Assembly (NCBI RefSeq): GCF_001187725.1
Contig: NZ_LGIQ01000007.1
Coordinates: 556,324-620,323, forward strand
From: Brevibacillus reuszeri
GTDB taxonomy: Bacteria > Bacillota > Bacilli > Brevibacillales > Brevibacillaceae
Direction of reading: 5' to 3'
DNA: 64,000 bases
Both the position numbers and the translations under genes were made by a program. Below the pieces are notes generated by a model, which worked only from the letters and a program-made list of their open reading frames with translations, searched no databases and was not told the DNA's origin. Position 1 is the first letter of the stretch; every line of letters begins with the position of its first letter. Positions 1-8,413 of the stretch are shown here, in pieces.

Positions 1-533
1 CTGCCTGTGCAGAGGAAGCAGTTGTTCCTGCAACAGAGGCTTCTACTACGACAGCAGCACCGATCACTGCAGCAACACCTGTAAATCAGCCGAGTAGCCA
101 AGCAACTGGCGGTTTTACAATGCCTAGCAAAGATGAGTACGTGATTATTGGTGGAAAACAGGGCAATGTAGTAGCTCCTGCATCTGGTTGGGTAGCAATG
201 CCAGGTGAAGATCAATTTATCAGTGTGAATAGCTACCAAAACGTTCAAGCACCGGCAAGTGGTTGGATTTACTTGCCAGCAGAAGATCAATTCGTTTTCA
301 TCGGGGACAAAACTCCTGTTTTTGCACCAGCATCTGGCTGGGCAGCGATGCCGGGTGAAGATGAATACATCGTGGTAACACCAAATTCTGCTCCAGTAGT
401 AGCACCAGCATCTGGCTGGACAGCAATGCCAGGTGAAGATGAGAACGTTACAATTGGCCGCAATGCTACACAAGATATCGCCAATCGCACTGGCTGGTCC
501 ATGATGCCTCCAGCAAATGATAACGACAAATAA
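1..533 (+). CDS. Tandem-repeat surface-type protein, C-terminal part (cut by left edge)
   Basis: The reading frame is open from position 3 without a start codon, so the gene begins outside the window; the in-frame ATG at 120 is internal. The visible part starts with an Ala/Thr/Pro-rich linker and continues into four complete copies of a 25-26 residue unit with the core APASGW followed by MPGED and a short beta-like stretch, then a degenerate last unit (RTGWSMMPP) and a charged end. Linker plus short aromatic repeats suggests an extracellular or spore-surface protein, but no export signal is visible here. Family not recognised; function unknown. An intrinsic terminator follows at 546-580. Confidence 0.75.
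   Translation, partial: ACAEEAVVPATEASTTTAAPITAATPVNQPSSQATGGFTMPSKDEYVIIGGKQGNVVAPASGWVAMPGEDQFISVNSYQNVQAPASGWIYLPAEDQFVFIGDKTPVFAPASGWAAMPGEDEYIVVTPNSAPVVAPASGWTAMPGEDENVTIGRNATQDIANRTGWSMMPPANDNDK
174..479 (+). repeat. Four tandem coding repeats, period 75-78 bp
   Basis: The core encoding APASGW recurs at 174-191, 249-266, 324-341 and 402-419, giving periods of 75, 75 and 78 bp. Copies differ at many synonymous sites, so the array is not a very recent duplication. Confidence 0.8.
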
Positions 534-545
534 GCATACAGCTTC

Positions 546-580
546 AGGCGCTTTGCTCTTATGGAGTAAAGCGTCTTTTC
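546..580 (+). terminator. Intrinsic terminator after repeat protein
   Basis: GGCGCTTTGCTC pairs with GAGTAAAGCGTC around a short loop and is followed by TTTTC. Confidence 0.7.
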
Positions 581-715
581 ATGTTTCAACAAGTAAAAAA
601 GACACAAAAGAAGATTCGAGAATGGAAAGTCGATAAAATTAATTTTATTGACTTTTTATGATTTATCAGTAAAAATACATAAGGAATCAGAAAATTTAAA
701 AAGGGTGTGTCATAG

Positions 716-1831
716 ATGAGAGACTCTCGATTAGAGCAATTGGCATATAACCTGGTAAACTATTCGGTACGAGTTCAACCGGGAGAGAAAGTTTTGATTA
801 ACGCAAAAGGGGAGACACCTGAATTGGTTGCGGCTCTCGTACGCGAAATTTACAAAGCCGGCGGAAGCCCTTTTGTACAGGTGATTAATCCGGCATTGAG
901 CCGTGAGCTGGCGATGAATTGCAACGAGGAGCAATTAAAAGTAATGGCACAAAGCGAGGTTGCCCTCATGGAACAAATGGATGGGTATATCGGAATCCGT
1001 GCAGCTAGCAATATCAATGAAATGGCGGATGTTCCAGGAGATAAGCTGGGGATGTATTCGCGTCTGTATGAATTGCCTGTCTTGAATGTTCGCGTACCAC
1101 ACACGAAATGGGTCGTATTGCGTTATCCAAACCCATCCATGGCTCAGTTGGCGAACATGTCGACAGCAGCCTTTGAAGATTTTTATTTCCAGGTTTGTAA
1201 TCTTGATTACGCAAAAATGGACAAAGCCATGGATAGCTTGGTAGATTTGATGAATCGTACGGATAAAGTACGCTTGGTAGGTCCTGAAACCGATCTGACA
1301 TTCTCTATCAAGGATATTCCGGCTGTGAAATGCGCGGGTCTTCGCAACATTCCGGATGGCGAGGTATACACCGCTCCTGTGAAGGATTCTGTTAACGGTA
1401 CGATTACGCACAATGCCCCTACACCTTACCACGGCTTTACTTTTGAAAATGTACGCCTGACGTTCAAAGACGGTAAAATTGTAGAGGCAACGGCGAACGA
1501 TACAAAACGACTCAACGAGATACTTGATACAGATGAGGGTGCACGATTCATTGGAGAATTTGCGATTGGGGTAAATCCTTTCATCCGCAATCCGATGAAA
1601 GATATTTTGTTTGACGAGAAAATTGATGGCAGCTTTCACTTTACGCCTGGTCAGTGCTATGACGAAGCTTACAATGGCAATAAATCGTCTGTGCACTGGG
1701 ACATGGTATCGATACAACGCCCAGATTGGGGCGGCGGAGAAATCTGGTTTGACGACGTGCTGATCCGAAAAGACGGTCATTTTGTGATTCCAGAGCTTGA
1801 ATGCCTCAATCCCGAACAGCTAAAAGCCTAA
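716..1831 (+). CDS. ampS: Aminopeptidase, M29 family
   Basis: 371 residues, the usual length of the AmpS/AmpT (peptidase M29) family of cytoplasmic metal-dependent aminopeptidases that release N-terminal residues from peptides. The family's C-terminal metal-binding signatures are visible: IPDGEVYTAP (Glu ligand), GEFAIGVNP (Glu), GSFHFTPGQ (His) and SSVHWDMV (HxD). The ATG at 716 follows a weak AAGGGTG site. A possible SigmaA promoter (TTGACT at 648, TAAAAA at 670, 16-bp spacer) lies upstream, so it appears to be a single-gene unit. It converges on the next gene with a 9-bp gap and no obvious terminator between. Confidence 0.93.
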   Translation: MRDSRLEQLAYNLVNYSVRVQPGEKVLINAKGETPELVAALVREIYKAGGSPFVQVINPALSRELAMNCNEEQLKVMAQSEVALMEQMDGYIGIRAASNINEMADVPGDKLGMYSRLYELPVLNVRVPHTKWVVLRYPNPSMAQLANMSTAAFEDFYFQVCNLDYAKMDKAMDSLVDLMNRTDKVRLVGPETDLTFSIKDIPAVKCAGLRNIPDGEVYTAPVKDSVNGTITHNAPTPYHGFTFENVRLTFKDGKIVEATANDTKRLNEILDTDEGARFIGEFAIGVNPFIRNPMKDILFDEKIDGSFHFTPGQCYDEAYNGNKSSVHWDMVSIQRPDWGGGEIWFDDVLIRKDGHFVIPELECLNPEQLKA

Positions 1832-1840
1832 AGGAAAAAG

Positions 1841-2161
1841 CTACTGATCAAATTGCTTCAGCCTCTCAAGTGCGAGCTGCAAGTCCATTTCGAGCTGGAA
1901 GAGCATATGCAGATTGCTAGAGGTCATGATTGAGCGACGTGCGGCATGGTAGAGAATCGGCTTATTATGCTTGATAATGGTCATGATTTCTACGACAGGC
2001 GGCACGACTTGCTTGATTCTGATCAGACTTTGTAAATAACGGAGAAATTTTTGAATAGTTACCTGATCATCCTGATTAGGAATCGTGTCGAGCAAATTAC
2101 TAAAATCGCGGATGATCATTTTTTTAGCATCCAGAGGTTCATGTATGCTTGTTCGATTCAC
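1841..2161 (-). CDS. Hypothetical protein, about 106 aa
   Basis: A mostly helical, soluble protein with no recognised domain and no membrane segment. The start is taken as GTG at 2161 because a GAGGTGG site lies five bases before it; an in-frame GTG at 2170 is the alternative and lacks a good site. It converges on the aminopeptidase gene and is followed in the same direction, upstream, by the bpsB-like gene about 80 bp away, so it could be read by transcripts from that operon. Function unknown. Confidence 0.6.
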   Translation of the reverse strand: MNRTSIHEPLDAKKMIIRDFSNLLDTIPNQDDQVTIQKFLRYLQSLIRIKQVVPPVVEIMTIIKHNKPILYHAARRSIMTSSNLHMLFQLEMDLQLALERLKQFDQ

Positions 2162-2245
2162 TGGTTCCACCTCACGGGAAAAAATAACGTACTTTCTTCT
2201 ATTCCTCCAAATGACCTAGGATAAACATGAAAAGTAAAAAAATCT

Positions 2246-2767
2246 CTATGGATGATTTGCTTCATACAAGCTCCTCTCTTCCAGCGGGATGCGAATGCGC
2301 AAGAGAACCCATGCATTGAGCACAGAGAAGAGGATCGCTGTAACGTAAGCCGAAAAGATCAAAGGCAAACAGCAAAGCTCGATCGCCACGACCAGGTAGT
2401 TTGGATGGCGCAAAAAACGATACGGACCACGAACGACTGGCTGTACGCCTGGAACGATCAAAATACGAGTGTTCCAATGCTTGCCCAGGCTACGAATGCA
2501 CCAGTAACGAAGAAGCTGGGCGAGCAGGAAAAAGCAAAACGGATACATCCACCAGGACGCAAGTCTGAATGGAGAGGAACGAGTACTTACCTCAAGCAAC
2601 AGACTGAGAAAAAAGAAAAGATGGAGCCCGACGATGTACTTGTAATGCTCAGCACCAATCTCATAGCCACCTCGTGCACGAATGTATTTTGCGTTTCGAG
2701 AGGCCAAATAGAGTTCATAGAATCGCTGCACAAGAACCATGCCGAGAATAATCGCAAAGAAAGTCAT
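2246..2767 (-). CDS. bpsB: Isoprenylcysteine carboxyl methyltransferase-family protein (BpsB/YpbQ-like)
   Basis: 173 residues with about four to five hydrophobic segments and the family's C-terminal signature GPYRFLRHPNYL, where Arg, His and Pro help bind S-adenosylmethionine. In B. subtilis the homologue YpbQ (BpsB) O-methylates alkylpyrones made by the neighbouring type III polyketide synthase. The gene here lies 5 bp downstream of such a synthase in the same orientation, which supports the same job. ATG at 2767 is preceded by GAGGTAGG inside the end of the upstream gene. Confidence 0.85.
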   Translation of the reverse strand: MTFFAIILGMVLVQRFYELYLASRNAKYIRARGGYEIGAEHYKYIVGLHLFFFLSLLLEVSTRSSPFRLASWWMYPFCFFLLAQLLRYWCIRSLGKHWNTRILIVPGVQPVVRGPYRFLRHPNYLVVAIELCCLPLIFSAYVTAILFSVLNAWVLLRIRIPLEERSLYEANHP

Positions 2768-2772
2768 GCATC

Positions 2773-3843
2773 CTACCTCGCCTCTAATAGAAGTAGCTCC
2801 GAGCTGAAGCCTGGACCAAGGGCAGCCAAAAGCCCGCGTTCACCCGTTTCCCATGATTGCTCCAAGCTTTTTTCAAGCACAAATAAGACAGTAGGCGAGG
2901 ACATATTGCCAAAGTCATGCAACACCTCTTCAGAGAGACGGGTGGCCTCGGGGGAGATGCCCAGCGATTCTTGATAAGCTGATAGGACTTTTGTACCACC
3001 GGGATGGAAAATAAAATGGCGGAGATGGTCAACAGTCGTATCGAATGGTGATAAGAAGCTATCGACATTCTCTTTCATGGCTTGATGGATGATTGTAGGA
3101 ATATCTCGCGAAAAGATGACCTTAAGTCCAGGCTCTGTTACTTCCCAGCCCATCACATCCAGCGTATCTGGCCACGTAGTTGTACGAGCACCACAGAACT
3201 GCAGTCTGGGCATGGAAGAGGTGCGAAGAGGCTGTACCTCATCTCCCTCTACAAGAACGGCAGCTGCGCCATCTCCAAAGAGGCAGGTAGCCACCAGGTT
3301 GCTTTTGGACATATCCTCACGAATAAACGTCAAGCCACATAATTCTACGCTGATGAGCAGTGCTCGTTTGGTGGGGTAAGCAGCAGTATACTCACAGGCG
3401 CGTGACAAACCCATCGCTCCTCCTGCACACCCTAATCCCCACAAAGGCAACCGGGTAATATCTGTACGCAGGCCTAAACGATTCACCAGGCGAGAGTCCA
3501 GACTGGGAGTAGCGATTCCTGTACTGGAAACGAAGATCATGCAATCGATCGAGCCGGGGGAAACACCTGCTTTTTCTAGACAGCGAAGAGCAGCTTCTGT
3601 TGCAAGGGCTTCCGCATGCTCGATATATAGTCGGTTTTTCTCGGTAAACAATCGATTGTCCGAAAACCAATCCATTGGCATACAAAAATGCCGCTTCTTG
3701 ATCTTGCTATGTGCAAAGACATGCAAAAGACGATCAATATCAGGGAAAGCATCCTGGAAAAAGTGACGAGCCAGCTTTACGGAATCTTCTTGGGTGACTT
3801 GATGGGAAGGAACGGCAGTAGCAACAGCCTCAATCCGGGGCAT
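2773..3843 (-). CDS. bpsA: Type III polyketide synthase (BpsA-like)
   Basis: 356 residues, a full-length chalcone/stilbene synthase-fold enzyme. The Cys-His-Asn triad is visible: Cys about 139 in WGLGCAGGAM, His about 280 in FIFHPGGTK and Asn about 313 in DFGNMSSP. B. subtilis BpsA condenses long-chain acyl-CoA with malonyl-CoA into alkylpyrones and alkylresorcinol-type lipids; that substrate choice is inferred from the paired methyltransferase gene. It is the first gene of a two-gene operon with bpsB. A terminator at 3924-3961 separates it from the MFS gene upstream, so it needs its own promoter in 3844-3923. Confidence 0.9.
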   Translation of the reverse strand: MPRIEAVATAVPSHQVTQEDSVKLARHFFQDAFPDIDRLLHVFAHSKIKKRHFCMPMDWFSDNRLFTEKNRLYIEHAEALATEAALRCLEKAGVSPGSIDCMIFVSSTGIATPSLDSRLVNRLGLRTDITRLPLWGLGCAGGAMGLSRACEYTAAYPTKRALLISVELCGLTFIREDMSKSNLVATCLFGDGAAAVLVEGDEVQPLRTSSMPRLQFCGARTTTWPDTLDVMGWEVTEPGLKVIFSRDIPTIIHQAMKENVDSFLSPFDTTVDHLRHFIFHPGGTKVLSAYQESLGISPEATRLSEEVLHDFGNMSSPTVLFVLEKSLEQSWETGERGLLAALGPGFSSELLLLEAR

Positions 3844-3923
3844 TCAGACAATCACTCCCGTCTACGTGTAAGTACAAGTAGCTTTTCCTTTCCAATTGAT
3901 TCCAATTCATGTTTTGTGAGCGA

Positions 3924-3961
3924 ATAAAAAAACTGGCGCCAAGGAAGATAGCAGCCAGTTG
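3924..3961 (-). terminator. Intrinsic terminator after MFS gene
   Basis: On the minus strand AACTGGC pairs with GCCAGTT (3931-3937 and 3954-3960) and is followed by a run of seven Ts. Confidence 0.8.
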
Positions 3962-3976
3962 GGAGGATACAGGTTT

Positions 3977-5221
3977 TTAGGATTGAACAGCATGAGCTTG
4001 CTTCTGAGAGAAGGATTCCGCCTGCTGCATTGCGCGCTTCACGAGCTGTGTTTGCAGAAGTCCGCCAACGCATAACAGCAAGCTCAGTATCGAAAACCAG
4101 AATGCGCCACCAATACCGCGAAATGCAACGGCACCGACAGATGGTCCAATCGTTCCGGTTATCCCCCAGTTTGCCCCAAAGATGGCGAAATAGCGTCCGC
4201 GATACTCCTCGGGAGCCAAGACGGAAATCGCTTTTTGTATTTGAGGACCGTAGAGCATTTCTCCAATTGTAAACAAGACTTCGGCAAGTATTAAAACGAG
4301 AAAGCCTGGCGCCCATCCGTACCCGAAACCGACACATGCCAAAAACAAATAAGCGAACAAAATGACGCGATGCGGGGCGAAGCGCTCGGCAAATTTGGCA
4401 ATCGCGATTTGACAGCAAACCACGAGAATTCCGTTAATCGTTAGAAGAGTTGCGAACACGGTAAGAAAATCATCGTATTTCGTACGCAAATGCTGAGGCA
4501 GGATAATTTCTACCTGTGAGTACAAAAGCGAGACTGGAATGGCAGCCAGTGTGATCCAGAGCAAGGTAGTGTGCTCGGTGAGCTTCATACGGTTGACGGT
4601 ACGTGTATCAGTTGATTGCTTCGCTCTCTCTCGCATTTCGACAGGCAATGTTTCCGGTACCTTCCAGAGGATGAGCAAACAGTAAATGAATAACATAAAA
4701 GAACAGATACCAAATGCGATGGCCGGATTGATCTTGTACAATGTGACTCCAATTAGCGGTCCTGCCGCTGCACCCAGATTCAAAGCAGTATGCAGCAAGG
4801 CAAAAACCTCACTGCGCTTCTCCTCAGGAACCACATCTGTAACCTGTGCGCTTGCGGCTGGCCAGAACAAGGAAGCACCAATCCCGTTCAATACGGTCAG
4901 GGCAGCGAACGTAAAAAGGGATTCTGCCCAGATGTAGCCGGCCATTGAAATAGCTTCAATTAAAAGTGCAGCTACCATTAACGGCTTGCGTCCATAACGA
5001 TCTGAAAGACTTCCTGCAAAATAGCCGGAAACGATGCTGGTCAGAGGCTGGAGACTGGTGACCATGGCTGCTACTAGCAGATTGCCATCCATTTTGTCGT
5101 ACAGATAAAAGGCGAGGAATGGTCGGAGCATGAAGCCGGCAAATGTTGTAAGAATGGTCCCGATGACACGAATCCAGATGGTAGTATCATAGCGGGAGAT
5201 AATGTTTTGCAACCAACCCAT
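3977..5221 (-). CDS. MFS transporter, drug-efflux type
   Basis: About 414 residues with 12 predicted membrane segments and the MFS motif A after TM2 (GSLSDRYGRKPLM). This is the 12-TM multidrug/antibiotic proton antiporter layout in the cytoplasmic membrane; the substrate cannot be read from sequence. ATG at 5221 sits 11 bases from a GGGAGG site; an in-frame TTG at 5230 is too close to it. The gene lies upstream of bpsAB in the same orientation but is separated by a terminator, so it is not clearly part of that operon. Confidence 0.88.
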   Translation of the reverse strand: MGWLQNIISRYDTTIWIRVIGTILTTFAGFMLRPFLAFYLYDKMDGNLLVAAMVTSLQPLTSIVSGYFAGSLSDRYGRKPLMVAALLIEAISMAGYIWAESLFTFAALTVLNGIGASLFWPAASAQVTDVVPEEKRSEVFALLHTALNLGAAAGPLIGVTLYKINPAIAFGICSFMLFIYCLLILWKVPETLPVEMRERAKQSTDTRTVNRMKLTEHTTLLWITLAAIPVSLLYSQVEIILPQHLRTKYDDFLTVFATLLTINGILVVCCQIAIAKFAERFAPHRVILFAYLFLACVGFGYGWAPGFLVLILAEVLFTIGEMLYGPQIQKAISVLAPEEYRGRYFAIFGANWGITGTIGPSVGAVAFRGIGGAFWFSILSLLLCVGGLLQTQLVKRAMQQAESFSQKQAHAVQS

Positions 5222-5489
5222 AAAAGTCAATTCCTCCCTATCGATAAAGAATATTTTGTAATTATATCCGAGAGTATCAAGATAAGATAGAGGGTTGCCA
5301 TTAATCTGAAAATTTTAACAAATAATGTCGAATTGATGAAGATTTGACACTACTAGGGAGTATGTATGCTTTTAGTTATTGATCTCAGGATAAAAGATAG
5401 GTAAAATATTCCTAACATTACGATTAAAGTCCTATTTCCCTTGTGTGATTTAGGTCTTATGAATCATTTGAATTAGAGGTGCTACTAGC

Positions 5490-6155
5490 ATGGACCGGAG
5501 GGAATTTGTTGTGGACTCGCGCTGGCTTGGCATGGGGGCTTCCTGTCTAATGATTATGATTTGGTTGAGTGTATATGGATTCCCGGTGGACGTAGCGATG
5601 GCAGCATGGGTCGTACTGGCAGCCACTATCCAGACAGTGGGAGGATATATGCTCGGAGCCTATGTAAATAAATTGCGACGAATGGCCTATCACGATTCGC
5701 TCACAGGTGTACTGGTCAACCGTCGCTTTATCGACAAGCTGGAGCATGAGGTACAGCTGGCAAAGCGCAATCAATACCCGGTCACCTTATTGTTTATTGA
5801 TCTGGATAACTTTAAGGATTTTAATGATCGACACGGGCACATCAAGGGTGATCAGCTATTATGCCAGTTTGCCGATTTGCTTCAGGTCAATGTACGTAGA
5901 CAGGATGCAGTAGGGCGCTGGGGCGGTGAAGAGTTTGTGGTACTGCTGCCACAGACAGAGACAAAAGTAGGGCTTAGCGTAGGCGAACGTATTCAGAAGC
6001 AGGCACGTAGTTTGCTTTCCGGTGTGACGGTCAGTATTGGGGTAGCCTCCTATCCCCTGCACGCTGCAAGTGCCAAGGAATTGACTGAAAAAGCAGATGC
6101 CTTGATGTACGAGGCAAAGAAGAAAAAAGATTGTATGCTGGCAGCAACGAATTAA
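5490..6155 (+). CDS. Membrane-anchored diguanylate cyclase (GGDEF)
   Basis: 221 residues. Two hydrophobic segments (about residues 12-60) are followed by a complete GGDEF domain with the LTGVLVNRR opening, the metal-binding FIDLDNFK, and an intact active-site motif GRWGGEEFVVLLP. It should make c-di-GMP from two GTP at the inner face of the membrane. An RxxD inhibitory site five residues before GGEEF is absent as far as can be seen (RRQDAVGRW places RQDA near it, so this is uncertain). AGAGGTG precedes the ATG by 8 bases. Single gene with a terminator at 6177-6213. Confidence 0.9.
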   Translation: MDRREFVVDSRWLGMGASCLMIMIWLSVYGFPVDVAMAAWVVLAATIQTVGGYMLGAYVNKLRRMAYHDSLTGVLVNRRFIDKLEHEVQLAKRNQYPVTLLFIDLDNFKDFNDRHGHIKGDQLLCQFADLLQVNVRRQDAVGRWGGEEFVVLLPQTETKVGLSVGERIQKQARSLLSGVTVSIGVASYPLHAASAKELTEKADALMYEAKKKKDCMLAATN

Positions 6156-6176
6156 ATATGGAATTGACTGGTAGAC

Positions 6177-6213
6177 TAACACTCATATTCTTGTGGAATG
6201 AGTGTTTTTTTTG
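6177..6213 (+). terminator. Intrinsic terminator after GGDEF gene
   Basis: AACACTCAT pairs with ATGAGTGTT and is followed by eight Ts. Confidence 0.88.
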
Positions 6214-6357
6214 TCGATTGTAAAGATGATTTACAAAAACTTAATAAATTATTTAAAAAAAATACACACACTTGCCCTTGTTTTTAAATTTACGTCAACA
6301 TTAATGTTCGATATAATCGTCTAGTGTGATTTTTCCTAAGGAGTGAAGAAGGAACGT

Positions 6358-6975
6358 ATGTTGAAATCAAACAAGTATATCTTCTTTGATCTGTTCGAAC
6401 AGCAAATTGCTACTGTGCACAAAGGGACTCATCTCTTTTATGAAATGATAGGGAACTATCACGATTTAGAGGCGAAAGTAAAAGCAATCAAAGCTGTTGA
6501 AAAAGAAGGGGATGAAATCGTTCGTCGCATTATGAACGAGTTGAACTCTACCTTTATCACTCCACTTGAGCGTGAAGACATTCACCAACTCGCTCATACG
6601 ATGGATTCGATGATCGACTACATCGACGGCGTAGCGGATCGCATGTATTTGTATCAAGTGCGTCAACCTGACCCTCGAGTTCTTGCCCAGGCTAACATTT
6701 TGGTCAAATGCTCGGCAAAGCTCATTGAACTGATTCGCACACTTCGCAAGCTGGACCATCAGGTAGTTTCTAAGATTGCGCGAGAGATTAAAGATCTCGA
6801 GCATGAATCAGATTCCAACTACCGTAAAATGGTTTCCGATTTGCTCAACGCACCAGATGCGAATCCAATCGAAGCAATCAAGCTGAAAGAAATCTACGAC
6901 AAGCTAGAAGACTGTGCTGACTTTGCTGAGGATGTATCCAACCTGGTAGAAGGGATCGTGTTAAAGAATGCCTGA
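6358..6975 (+). CDS. ykaA: PhoU-like DUF47 protein, Pit accessory (YkaA)
   Basis: 205 residues, matching the size of B. subtilis YkaA; all helical, PhoU-like fold, with the DUF47 pattern of acidic residues (EKEGDEIVRRI, LEHESDSNYR, DCADFAEDV). DUF47 proteins are nearly always encoded with a Pit phosphate transporter and are thought to modulate it. The start is ATG 6358 (GAAGGA four bases before, AAGGAG further upstream); an in-frame GTG at 6343 has its Shine-Dalgarno touching the codon. The gene overlaps pit by 8 bp, so translation is likely coupled. Confidence 0.9.
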   Translation: MLKSNKYIFFDLFEQQIATVHKGTHLFYEMIGNYHDLEAKVKAIKAVEKEGDEIVRRIMNELNSTFITPLEREDIHQLAHTMDSMIDYIDGVADRMYLYQVRQPDPRVLAQANILVKCSAKLIELIRTLRKLDHQVVSKIAREIKDLEHESDSNYRKMVSDLLNAPDANPIEAIKLKEIYDKLEDCADFAEDVSNLVEGIVLKNA

Positions 6976-7987
6976 GCTATCGCCAGAGGTGATTATTCTC
7001 GTACTTGTCGTCATCATGGCGCTTAGCTTTGACTTTATCAACGGCTTTCATGACACAGCAAACGCAATTGCAACATCGGTTTCTACCCGGGCATTGAGTC
7101 CACGGACGGCAATCATTATCGCTTCTGTATTTAACCTTGTCGGGGCTCTCACATACACGGGAGTAGCGAAAACAATTGGCGGACAAATCACTGATCCATT
7201 CAAGCTGCCAAATGGCCTGCTCGTTGTTCTAGCGGCCCTGACAGCAGCGATTTTATGGAACTTGATTACCTGGTGGTTTGGGATCCCTAGCTCTTCCTCG
7301 CATGCCATTATCGGTGGTGTTGCGGGTGCCGCTGTAGGAGCAGCCGGGTTAGGCGCGATTAACATGGAAGGCTTTATCGAGATTGTAAAGGCGTTAATCA
7401 TTTCGCCGATCGTGGCGTTTGTTATTGGTTTTATTGTCATTAAAGTCGTCTCCAAAATTGTCGCGAACAAAGCTTACCACAAGACAAATCGAAGCTTCCG
7501 TGCGCTACAGGTGCTATCTGCATCCTGGCAGTCATTCAGTCACGGTGCTAATGATGCGCAGAAAACGATGGGGGTTATTACCCTAGCACTTCTTTCAGGA
7601 GGATTTTTGGTACAAGAGCCAGGTGAGTTTACAATTCCTCTGTGGGTGAAGCTTTCTGCCGCGATTGCCATGGCATTGGGAACATCCGTAGGTGGTTGGA
7701 GAATTATTAAAACGATGGGTGGCAAGATCATGAAGATTAAGCCCATCAGCGGATTCTCGGCAGACCTGTCTTCTGCACTAATCATTACCATCTTTACAAC
7801 ATTGAAGCTGCCTGTAAGTACGACTCATGTCATTACCTCCTCGATTTTAGGGGTAGGAGCATCCCAAAAGCTTAATGCGGTAAAATGGGGGTTAGCAGGA
7901 CGGATATTGATTACTTGGGTAATTACATTGCCAGTATCTGCATTGCTTGCAGCAGCCTGTTATGTCGTTTTCGATGTGTTTCTATAA
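6968..7987 (+). CDS. pit: Low-affinity inorganic phosphate transporter, PiT family
   Basis: 339 residues, about ten membrane segments. Both PiT signature repeats are visible: the N-terminal GFHDTANAIA and the C-terminal SHGANDAQKTMG, each holding the conserved Asn-Asp pair needed for phosphate/cation symport. It overlaps the DUF47 gene, forming a two-gene phosphate (or metal-phosphate) uptake operon closed by a strong terminator at 7993-8045. Confidence 0.93.
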   Translation: MPELSPEVIILVLVVIMALSFDFINGFHDTANAIATSVSTRALSPRTAIIIASVFNLVGALTYTGVAKTIGGQITDPFKLPNGLLVVLAALTAAILWNLITWWFGIPSSSSHAIIGGVAGAAVGAAGLGAINMEGFIEIVKALIISPIVAFVIGFIVIKVVSKIVANKAYHKTNRSFRALQVLSASWQSFSHGANDAQKTMGVITLALLSGGFLVQEPGEFTIPLWVKLSAAIAMALGTSVGGWRIIKTMGGKIMKIKPISGFSADLSSALIITIFTTLKLPVSTTHVITSSILGVGASQKLNAVKWGLAGRILITWVITLPVSALLAAACYVVFDVFL

Positions 7988-7992
7988 AAAGC

Positions 7993-8045
7993 AAAGACAC
8001 CTTTTATTCGGACAAGTTGTATCCGGAAAAAGGTGTCTTTTTCTG
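7993..8045 (+). terminator. Bidirectional terminator between pit and the 79-aa gene
   Basis: AAAGACACCTTTT pairs with AAAAAGGTGTCTTT with inner pairing of TCGGA and TCCGG; T tract on the plus strand and A tract on the other side serve both convergent genes. Confidence 0.88.
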
Positions 8046-8285
8046 TTAGCCAGACCCTGTTAATCGCTCCCATAGTCCGGGTTTTGGCCGGATTTGAATG
8101 AGTCTGACCGAAGTAAAGGGAATATAATCGAGTGACCCGTCACGCTCCTCCAGCAGGATGCCGTTTGGACTATAATCGTACAGCTTCCCCTCGGTAAAAG
8201 GAGAGAGACTGGAGCCAATCATGGCGGGAGTAAAATGGACGCGTACAGTGCGGTCCAGATATTCTTCTAAAATACCATCATCCAT
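8046..8285 (-). CDS. Small hypothetical protein, 79 aa
   Basis: Soluble beta-rich sequence resembling a small barrel (FTEGKLYDYSPNGILLEE, YIPFTSVRLIQI) but not assigned to a family. ATG at 8285 has GGGGTGG upstream; an in-frame GTG at 8294 is possible. It lies downstream of lgt in the same direction but the lgt terminator at 8357-8393 intervenes. Conserved in appearance (Sm-like pattern is a guess). Function unknown. Confidence 0.65.
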   Translation of the reverse strand: MDDGILEEYLDRTVRVHFTPAMIGSSLSPFTEGKLYDYSPNGILLEERDGSLDYIPFTSVRLIQIRPKPGLWERLTGSG

Positions 8286-8356
8286 ACCTGCCACCCCTTC
8301 ATCTAGTATCTATTCCCCAGTTATTCCCTTCTTTGCGATTATTCAGACAGAGCATA

Positions 8357-8393
8357 AGAAAAAACCACCCGGTTCCGTCATAGGAAGGGTGGC
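8357..8393 (-). terminator. Intrinsic terminator after lgt
   Basis: On the minus strand CCACCCTTCC pairs with GGAACCGGGTGG (small bulge) and is followed by TTTTTTCTT. Confidence 0.82.
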
Positions 8394-8413
8394 ATAGACG
8401 TTAGTAAGTATAG

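Noticed and set aside
935..1780. 281-codon frame antisense to the aminopeptidase
   Set aside because: Shadow of a strongly coding gene; no domain.
2252..2974. 240-codon plus-strand frame opposite bpsB and bpsA
   Set aside because: Antisense shadow; the minus strand carries two clear enzymes.
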